DNA of 64,000 bases from Stomoxys calcitrans (lineage: Eukaryota; Arthropoda; Insecta; Diptera; Muscidae), in contig NC_081552.1 of assembly GCF_963082655.1 (NCBI RefSeq), forward strand, positions 128,373,494 to 128,437,493, in the 5' to 3' direction. Position 1 is the first letter of the stretch; every line of letters starts with the position of its first letter. The translations under genes were made by a program, and so were the position numbers. Under the pieces are notes generated by a model. The model was not told where the DNA came from, did not search any database, and was given only the letters and a program-made list of their open reading frames with translations. Positions 57,319-64,000 of the stretch are shown in pieces.

Positions 57319-58400
57319 ACCGTTGGAACGAACAATTACATTAGCGTAAAAGGGAACTAATACCTAGATCCAACTTTAGATCCATGTAAACACTATGACA
57401 TATTTCTAAGTGAAATTGACTACGGTCTAAATCTCTTCGGTAAAGCCCAAAATCCTCTTTAAGAATTATCAAATCTGTTTACCACGAGTGTGTTTCTGAC
57501 TTATTTTATGCGTATAAACCGACGCCAGTACCAATTGTTTTCACCGAATCGGGGCTGCCGTCGTTAGAAGATAGATTCATAGAACCAAGGAAAAGGCTGT
57601 TGCCAAAATTTTTGTCAGTGAATGCCTCCACCATAGATGTGTATACTATAAGAATAGTGAGAGCAAAGAGAATACCAAGAGTACCATCTAATTTTTGATT
57701 GCATTAATAATAATGCAATTGATTTTAAGCAAAGATTATCCAAATATAATGCCGAATTTCCCCTATTAACGACTTCAGCAAAGGCAACACATCAAAAGAG
57801 ATTCCCGTGAAATTATTTCAACGAATTATTCACCTTCACGAAGGTTGGGATTTTATTTACACTGATTTTAGAAGTAATGATGGCAACATCACCAATGCTG
57901 ACCCTTGGCTCAAAAGTTGTGCTCTACATGTGATGGATTTAGCACGGCAATCAAAGAAGAACACTATGATTTGTACAGACAGCTTATCAGTGGTCAGAGC
58001 TGTGTCTAATGATGATAATCGTAATTGGTGCTCGGTCAATAAAATAAAGTAAAATAAGTAAATAGCCAATAATGGAGGAATAAAACTGTGTTGGGTACCC
58101 GGCCATGTAGGCCTGGTCGGTAATACTTTTGCGGACTCCGCCATTAAAATTGCCTGTTCTGCACCTTTAATAGTGAAAAACAAAAATAGCCCTCGACTTC
58201 GACCTCTTTCGGGACGAGCTCAATCGCCCATCAATCCATTTCTTTACAAATGGAAAAGGAAAGCCAGAGATAGCAACACACACCAACCACTATGGGACGC
58301 GTTTCGTCTTTGGTTAGAAGACATTTTAACCATATTGGATATGATGGCTTCAAGGGCTGTGCGTTGGTATGTTGTATTTGAATCATATTAATTGCGAAAA
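55981..58400 (+). pseudogene. LINE-D (I-like) ORF2 with RNase H
   Basis: Linker and RT are readable across shifting frames: FTNTISRDSPLSAVWSK at ~56090, YRPISSLSCLAKIMEL at ~56585, SILSIDFEKALDRVGLH at ~56785, and LNGIPQGSPFSVKLFQVA at ~56960. The RT active site lies near 57060 (ACTLTTC region, damaged). RNase H has MICTDSLSVVRAVSN at ~57965 and CWVPGHVGLVGNTFADSA at ~58090. A C-terminal region follows (RKARDSNTHQPLWDAF). A run of ~30 A at 57289-57316 interrupts it. The RT plus RNase H layout fits the I clade. Confidence 0.78.
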
Positions 58401-58600
58401 CGCATTAACCACGCTCGACAACCCTGTCTATTAGCTGAACTTTTTCTCAATGCATGTGTTTTTGTACAATGACAGATGTTTTTTCTACCCCCGTGACAAT
58501 CTGTTGGAAGTTGTATTGATGGCTTCGAACGCTAGACAACGGCAACGGCTCTCGTTGTTGCTCCGTGTACCCAAGTTAGAATTCCGGCCGAACTCTGCCG

Positions 58601-59819
58601 AATTTTTTCATTTTCAAGTTTTTTTTCCTGTTAGGACGAAAATCATAAAATTTTACAATTTTTGTTTGTTTCTCTTTCGAGACGAGCTCAATGATCGCAG
58701 ATTTTCGTTGCAAATGGAAAAGGAAAGCCAGCAACACACATCAACCACTATGGGACGCGTTTCAACTTTGGTTAGGAGACGACTCAGTAGTTGTTGCTGA
58801 ACACTTGCCTGAGGAACTATCGACCACATAGCTAAAGTCTGGCGAATTGCAAGAGACTGAAAATCCCCCTGCCACAATCGAGACAGGAGGGGATGGCATC
58901 GAAACGGGACCCAACAAGCCCTGTGTGGGTGGGTCATCCTGTTGGACTGGGCTCAAGGCGTGTGTCAGCGGGGAAGCACGGAACTCAAAAAGTACTTCGA
59001 CAGCAGCAGCTAGTGAAGCATCAAAGATGAAATCGTCCCCACCGCAAGTGTCGAGTGTCCTGAGGAAGAGTGGTTCCACAGCTTTCTCACCTGCCGGGCT
59101 CTGCCAAATTTTTTCATTTTCAAGTTTTTTTTTCTGTTAGGACGAAAATCATAAAATTTTACAATTTTTGTTTATTTCTCTTTCGAGACGAGCTCAATGA
59201 TCGCAGATTTTCTTTGCAAATGGAAAAGGAAAGCCAGCAACACACATCAACCATTATGGGACGCGTTTCAACTTTGGTTAGGAGACGACTCAGTAGTTGT
59301 TGCTGAACACTTGCCTGAGGAACTATCGACCACATAGCTAAAGTCTGGCGAATTGCAAGAGACTGAAAATCCCCCTGCCACAATCGAGACAGGAGGGGAT
59401 GGCATCGAAACGGGACCCAACAAGCCCTGTGTGGGTGGGTCATCCTGTTGGACTGGGCTCAAGACGTGTGTCAGCGGGGAAGCACGGAACTCAAAAAGTA
59501 CTTCGACAGCAGCAGCTAGTGAAGCATCAAAGAAGAAATCGTCCCCACCGCAAGTGTCGAGTGTCCTGAGGAAGAGTGGTTCCATAGCTTTCTCACCTGC
59601 CGGGCTCTGCCAAATTTTTTCATTTTTAAGTTTTTTTTTTTCTGTTAGGACGAAAATCATAAAATTTTACAATTTTTGTTTATTTCTCTTTCGAGACGAG
59701 CTCAATGATCGCAGATTTTCTTTGCAAATGGAAAAGGAAAGCCAGCAACACACATCAAGAAATCGTCCCCACCGCAAGTGTCGAGTGTCCTGAGGAAGAG
59801 TGGTTCCACAGCTTTCTCA
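58601..59819 (+). repeat. 506-bp tandem array at the 5' end of LINE-B
   Basis: The marker aattttttcattttcaag or its variants begins at 58601, 59107 and 59613, exactly 506 bp apart. Two full units and a third with an internal deletion are present. Each unit joins a segment like the end of LINE-D (ctctttcg, gacgagctcaat, gggacgcgttt) to LINE-B ORF1 sequence. Tandem 5' repeats can act as promoters in some LINEs, but that is untested here. Bases 58401-58600 look like LINE-D 3' UTR. Confidence 0.88.
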
Positions 59820-59981
59820 CCTGCCCCTGGATGAGTACGAAAGCTCATCATGACACGATCTAACGAATCTTGTGAGGATGAAGTCCTGGTGGAATCGGAA
59901 GACGAGGCTAACACAACAGTGGTGGATGTTCTGAGTCCTGACTATGGTCCGGATTCTACAGATAAATCTCCACCATTGTAA
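58847..59981 (+). pseudogene. LINE-B ORF1 (Gag-like), C-terminal part
   Basis: In each repeat unit one frame reads LQETENPPATIETGGDGIET, CVGGSSCWTGLKACVSGEA, STSTAAASEASK and SSPPQVSSVLRKSGS. After the last unit it continues RSNESCEDEVLVESEDEANT and ends at the TAA at 59979-59981. A stop codon separates the sequence derived from LINE-D from this segment. The protein is low in complexity and has no domain I recognise. Because of the tandem repeats the true length is unclear. Confidence 0.6.
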
Positions 59982-62030
59982 GGCCACTTCGGCGGCACTA
60001 AAGGTCCTCCTGATGGCAGGGGGATTTGACGTGGTTCTTATCCAGGAACCATGGGTGTGTGGAGGAATGGTTCGTGGACTAAGAATTCCGAGATTTAAAC
60101 TACTCAAGCGTACAGGGAATGGGAGACACAGAGCCTGTATTCTTGCAAAGAGTAGCCTAAATGTTTTTTCTTCCGTTGCTAAGCCCTGAAGATTTAGTAG
60201 TAGCCAGCCTTGAAATAAGTCTCTTTACTGGTTGGCTTTCTTATACATGGCACACGATTCAGAGATGCCGCATTCAAACCTTAAGTCACAGGATGAAGCC
60301 GCTTCTGTAGGGATGAAGAGCCATGAAGTGATGCTAATGCACATCACCAGATATGGGGAAGTTCGGATGTCAACGAAAGGGGTCGAGCTGCTTATCGAAT
60401 ATATTATAAGTTGCAATCTGGCGATTTGTAATAAAGGGGACAAACCGACCTTTATTACCAGGAACATACAGGAGGTACTAGACATTACCTACCTTTGTAT
60501 CGGAAGATATAAGTGGAAGAATATGCGACTGGGATGTGTTGGTTGACCACAGCTTCTCTGATCATCGTTACATTAGTGTCAGCCTTGGAGAAAATACTGC
60601 AGTAGTGGTCACTGGGCTAAATGAAGATAGGCGGATTGGGATAAATTTCGGCATAAATTGTGCACGTCTATACCCTCTAGATCATAAAAGGAAGTGGAAA
60701 CTACGGAGGATATAGACATAGTGGTCAAGCAGATCAGGAAGGCCCTGAGTGACTCGCTTGTGTCAGCATGTCCTAGTGCCAAGCCAAGGGGTAAACAGTG
60801 ACGGCGATGGTGGACTCCAGACCTGGTTGGTCTTAGGAAGGACAGCAGAAAACTCTTCAACAGAGAAAAAGCTACAAGTGCTACACACGATTAAGACATC
60901 TACAAGGCTGAGCTAAAAAAATATAAGGGAGAGCTTAGAAAGGCTCAGAAAAAAATCCTGGGAAGAATTCTGTAGCTCTGTGGAGGATATATCTGAGGAC
61001 TGCAGGCTAGGGAAGATTTTGTCTTCGAGATCTATTACGTTGAGGTAAAGTCAGAAGTCAGAGAATATATGGACAATGTCAAGTGAGGAAACACTGGAAC
61101 TACTCGTTGATACACATTTCCACGAAAATTTTCCAACGGACAACGTGGTACCAGAAGACGTTGTCATTGCATACCAGTCGGCTTGCTATTAGGGATTTGT
61201 GTCTGAGCCGAAAATCCTTTGACGATAAGAAGTTTCGACTCCTTTAAGTCGCCAGGCACTGATAATGTATCACCGGTGGAATTACAACCCGTGGCTGACA
61301 GACTGATTCCCTGGCTTAGGGATATATACTCTACTTGTATCAGAATGTCATATATACCTGTGGGATGGAGGGACACGAAGGACATTTTCATTCCAAAAGC
61401 AGGAAACCCCTACCACACGAAGGCGAAAGACGTACGTCCTATTAGTCTGTCATGTTTTATGCTGAAGACTCTTGAGAGGTTGTAAAAACATATCTTAGGG
61501 CAAAGATCCCGGGAGATCGCCTGCCGCGGCAGCAGCATGCATATAGTAAAGTCAAATCCACTGAAACAGCTCTTCTCGACCTAGTCTGCTACATACAGGG
61601 TGCTCTTGCAGTCAAGGAATATAAATTTCTTGACATTGAAGGTGCTTTCAATAATGTAAAACCGAAGTCAATCATGAAGGAGTTAGAGTTTCTTGGCATC
61701 TAATGTACCGTAAGAAAGTTTTTTCATAACTTAATAAAAGATGCATTACGGCAGGCTTACGATCTGTGGATCGAAAAAGATGGGTCAGCAGAGGAACACC
61801 TCAAGGAGGTGTACTGTCTCCTCTACTTTGGAAAATAGCCATTAACAATATATTATTATCTCTAGAAGAAAGAGGTGTAAAAGTGGTCGCGTATGGTGAT
61901 GACGTGGCAAATGCGGTTAGGGGAAAGCTCTGCGTGCAACAGCGAAGTGGGCTACCAAAAGTGGTCTAGGTATAAATACGTGCAAGACGGAAGTAGTTCT
62001 TTTCAGCAAGAGATACAAGTTGCCTACAGT
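59944..62030 (+). pseudogene. LINE-B (LOA-like) ORF2, second copy
   Basis: The ATG at 59944 overlaps the end of ORF1 by 38 bases in another frame. The endonuclease begins VRILQINLHHCKATSAALKV and has DVVLIQEPWV and HRACILAKSSLNVF. It continues as NLAICNKGDKPTFITRN at ~60410. The linker and RT follow: FKSPGTDNVSPVELQPVAD at ~61235, FLDIEGAFNNVKPKS at ~61628, TPQGGVLSPLLWKIAINN at ~61795, and VAYGDDVANAVRGK at ~61890 (YGDD instead of YADD). Frameshifts, stops and deletions are spread along it, and the thumb is cut at ~62030. Confidence 0.82.
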
Positions 62031-62034
62031 GGAA

Positions 62035-62098
62035 CCTGTCCTGTCAGGACGTTTTCGTCCACTGTACCATTAAGATCGCTTTAAAAAGCCCAACAACT
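62035..62098 (-). pseudogene. Inverted scrap of the LINE-B 3' end
   Basis: The plus-strand piece agatcgctttaaaaagccca is the reverse complement of the C-terminal LINE-B code at 22826-22845. The piece ggacgttttcgtcc near 62045 is the inverse of its 3' UTR. So a small part of the end is inverted next to the truncated copy. Confidence 0.6.
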
Positions 62099-62470
62099 AG
62101 AAGACGTAATTCTTGCCCGATTTTGGTAAAAATTGGCACAGTCACTGTATCCATGACCTTTAACAAACATGCCAAACATGTTCTGAATCGGTCCATAACA
62201 TGATACAGCTCCCATATAAACCGATTTTCTGATTTTACTTCTTAAGCCTCTAGAGGGCGTAATTCTTATCCGATTCAGCTGTCTTCTTCTATGCCCTCTT
62301 ATATAAGTCCAAATATGGTCTGAATCGGTCCATAACCTGATATAGCTCCCATGCAAACCGATCTTCGCATTTTACTTCTTAAGTCCCTCTAAGGCGCAAT
62401 TCTTGTTCGATTTGGTTGAAATTTTGAGCAATGGGATCTACTATTGTCCTTGACATCCAAGCCTAGTATG
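62085..62470 (-). repeat. Dispersed tandem-unit repeat, three ~128-bp units
   Basis: On the plus strand, gaatcggtccataac and tatagctcccat with aaccgat recur about every 128-130 bp (near 62184, 62313 and, decayed, 62440). On the minus strand it is the same family as 13672-14080. Confidence 0.7.
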
Positions 62471-63059
62471 GCCAGAATATGTTTATAATCTGGCATAGCT
62501 CCATTATCTTGTGTATGCCTATAAAGAGATACCGGGCAAAAAACTTGCACGTTTTTTTTTTTTTTTTTTTTGATTGTGGATGAAAGATCGCGGTGCTCTT
62601 CATGCATAGGTTAAAAAAGCTGATACCAAACACACAGCATCGGATAACAATCGAAAGGGTCTAGATAGACCCCAGGTTGAATTTCTGCACTCCAAAACCA
62701 GGAGTTTGTATGAGCGGTAATCCAAAGTTAGTGAAGATAAAATTCAAAAACGATTGCTTACTGAAAAGCAGCTGCAAAAAATAGATGCGCAGTCATAATT
62801 ATCGTATTGTATGTAAATCACAGTAATTTATCATATAATCAGGTACACCAATCCAATATTGTAGATAGAAAGAGAAATGATAGCGAAAATAGTGAAGGTT
62901 CATACGAATGCAAAAAATGTAGATATCACAGACAATGTAATGCAAATTGCAACCTCTGCGCTATAATATCACAGATAATGTTGCTTAAAATAATTACTCT
63001 AACGAGGTAATCAGAATGTAATACGAGTCTTCATAATAAAATACAAAGAACTGTATATG
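62471..63059. other. Unassigned sequence with a poly-T run
   Basis: A 22-base T run lies at 62550-62571. No coding or repeat family is recognised otherwise. Confidence 0.4.
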
Positions 63060-64000
63060 TTGCAGCCTTTTGTGGCTAGAACCCCAATTAAAGAAGTATA
63101 ACCATTAAAGAACCGAAAGTCCGACCTATTTTCGCTATTGTCAGGGCATTCAAATATGGCATATTGAGCCGAATCCTATACATTGCATTTCTCACATGTT
63201 TGTGATGGGGCCCACCACAATTTTATATGAAAAAGCTTTGTCATATACATGACCAATCATTGGCTTGTTTAAAATTTTTGTCTCACACGGACTCAATTTC
63301 ATCTTGTAAAACCAAGGTTTATCATATACGTTCGTGCAACAACGTCCAAAATGCTTCCCCTTATGGACAGGCAGGGAGTTCAATTTTTCGTTCCAGCCAT
63401 TCCATAGCCGATGCTCAATGTAGCTTCACACACTTAAAATTTACATTGATTGGCGCTCCACACTCTTCCGCATCCTTGGCAATTTCGTCCCCTTCCATGT
63501 AATTGCTCTGTGGGCTGGAGTCCATACAACATGGCACTCAGTTAGGTTTGACATGTGAAGATTTTCATGGTAGCTGGCTGCAATGTAGTTTGTTGTGAAT
63601 TGAAGTTATACGGGAGACACCCAGACACCTTCTAGTCACATTTTTCTGGAATATACTTGAATATACATATTAATGTACTGAGGGCAATGGGCTGTAGTCG
63701 TCCTGAAGTATTCAATTTTGAACCTCAAAATGGCCTTGGGGTTGGGACCCCCACTTGTTGCTGTAAGATACTTGAGAAGGTTAACACGGTTTTGAACTTT
63801 ATCTGATATCGAGTCGATCGACAATGATCACGTACGCTCAAGGCGTTGGTTATAACCCGCCTAAGAAATCGCACCTTCTTCGTCTGGACATTGTTGACAC
63901 CATCAATCACAATCTCAACCTTCTTATTGCTATTATTCGCAAAGTACATCGTTTTACACTTGCAAGGGTTGAAACTCTGGTTTAGCTTCCGACATTCATC
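63060..64000 (-). pseudogene. LINE-E: thumb to C-terminal region of a non-LTR ORF2
   Basis: Entering from the window edge on the minus strand it reads CRKLNQSFNPCKCKTMYFAN, VEIVIDGVNNVQTKKVRFL, NALSVRDHC and QQVGVPTPRP. A segment follows with SLPVHKGKHFGRCCTNVYDK, then CEKCNV and a CP-containing end (~63100-63190) like the terminal Cys/His patch of several LINE clades. Stops and frameshifts are common. The order of motifs suggests an R1/I-like element, but the RT core lies outside the window. Confidence 0.6.

Noticed and set aside
58653..59914. Antisense frames repeated in the 506-bp array
   Set aside because: They are mirror frames of the LINE-B ORF1 repeats and have no domain. Their similarity comes from the tandem DNA repeat.

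Overview
The window looks like nuclear, gene-poor DNA from a higher fly, probably a calyptrate of the house-fly, stable-fly or blow-fly type. The evidence is the mix of repeats: LOA/R1-like, Jockey-like, I-like and RTE-like LINEs, a Ty3/gypsy element primed by tRNA-Lys, a tRNA-derived SINE, mariner and Tc1 remnants, a foldback-like element, and ~130-bp dispersed tandem units. The species cannot be fixed from sequence alone. No bacterial operons, rRNA genes, canonical tRNA genes or CRISPR arrays were seen. LINE family letters (A-F) are my own labels.

Layout. 1-6.5 kb: pieces of LINE-A (LOA/R1-like) and LINE-C (Jockey-like), with one nearly full-length RTE-type LINE (2161-5442) inserted into LINE-A with a 14-bp target duplication. 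6.5-11 kb: a copia pol fragment and degraded LINE-A pieces. 11.4-19.7 kb: two minus-strand coiled-coil exons (11387-11485 and 19442-19688) with matching reading phase, separated by an ~8-kb intron full of transposons. These include a ~3.4-kb inverted-repeat (foldback-like) structure, a mariner MITE, a SINE and Jockey fragments. 20.2-23 kb: LINE-B (LOA-like). 23.9-27.2 kb: LINE-A split by a 1216-bp solo LTR. 27-34 kb: AT-rich DNA, SINEs, and a Tc1-like pseudogene split by a palindromic mariner derivative. 34.2-40 kb: two LINE-A copies head to head. 40.35-55.15 kb: LINE-F, split by a complete Ty3/gypsy element. 55-62 kb: LINE-A, LINE-D (I-like) and LINE-B with a 506-bp tandem array at its 5' end. 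63-64 kb: the end of another LINE (LINE-E).

The best-preserved unit is the gypsy element on the minus strand (41465-53014, target duplication ACTA). It has very long LTRs (2788 and 2981 bp), a primer-binding site for tRNA-Lys(CUU), a polypurine tract, an intact gag and an intact pol. Gag starts with a RING-H2 finger and ends with zinc knuckles. Pol lies in the -1 frame after an in-frame canonical slippery heptamer. The LTRs also carry tRNA-like modules with Pol III box A/B motifs, tandemly duplicated in one LTR. This gag/LTR arrangement is the most novel thing in the window.

The rest reads as layers of nested insertion. Several sites can be read exactly because the host sequence rejoins across the insertion: RTE in LINE-A, solo LTR in LINE-A, gypsy in LINE-F, and mariner in Tc1.
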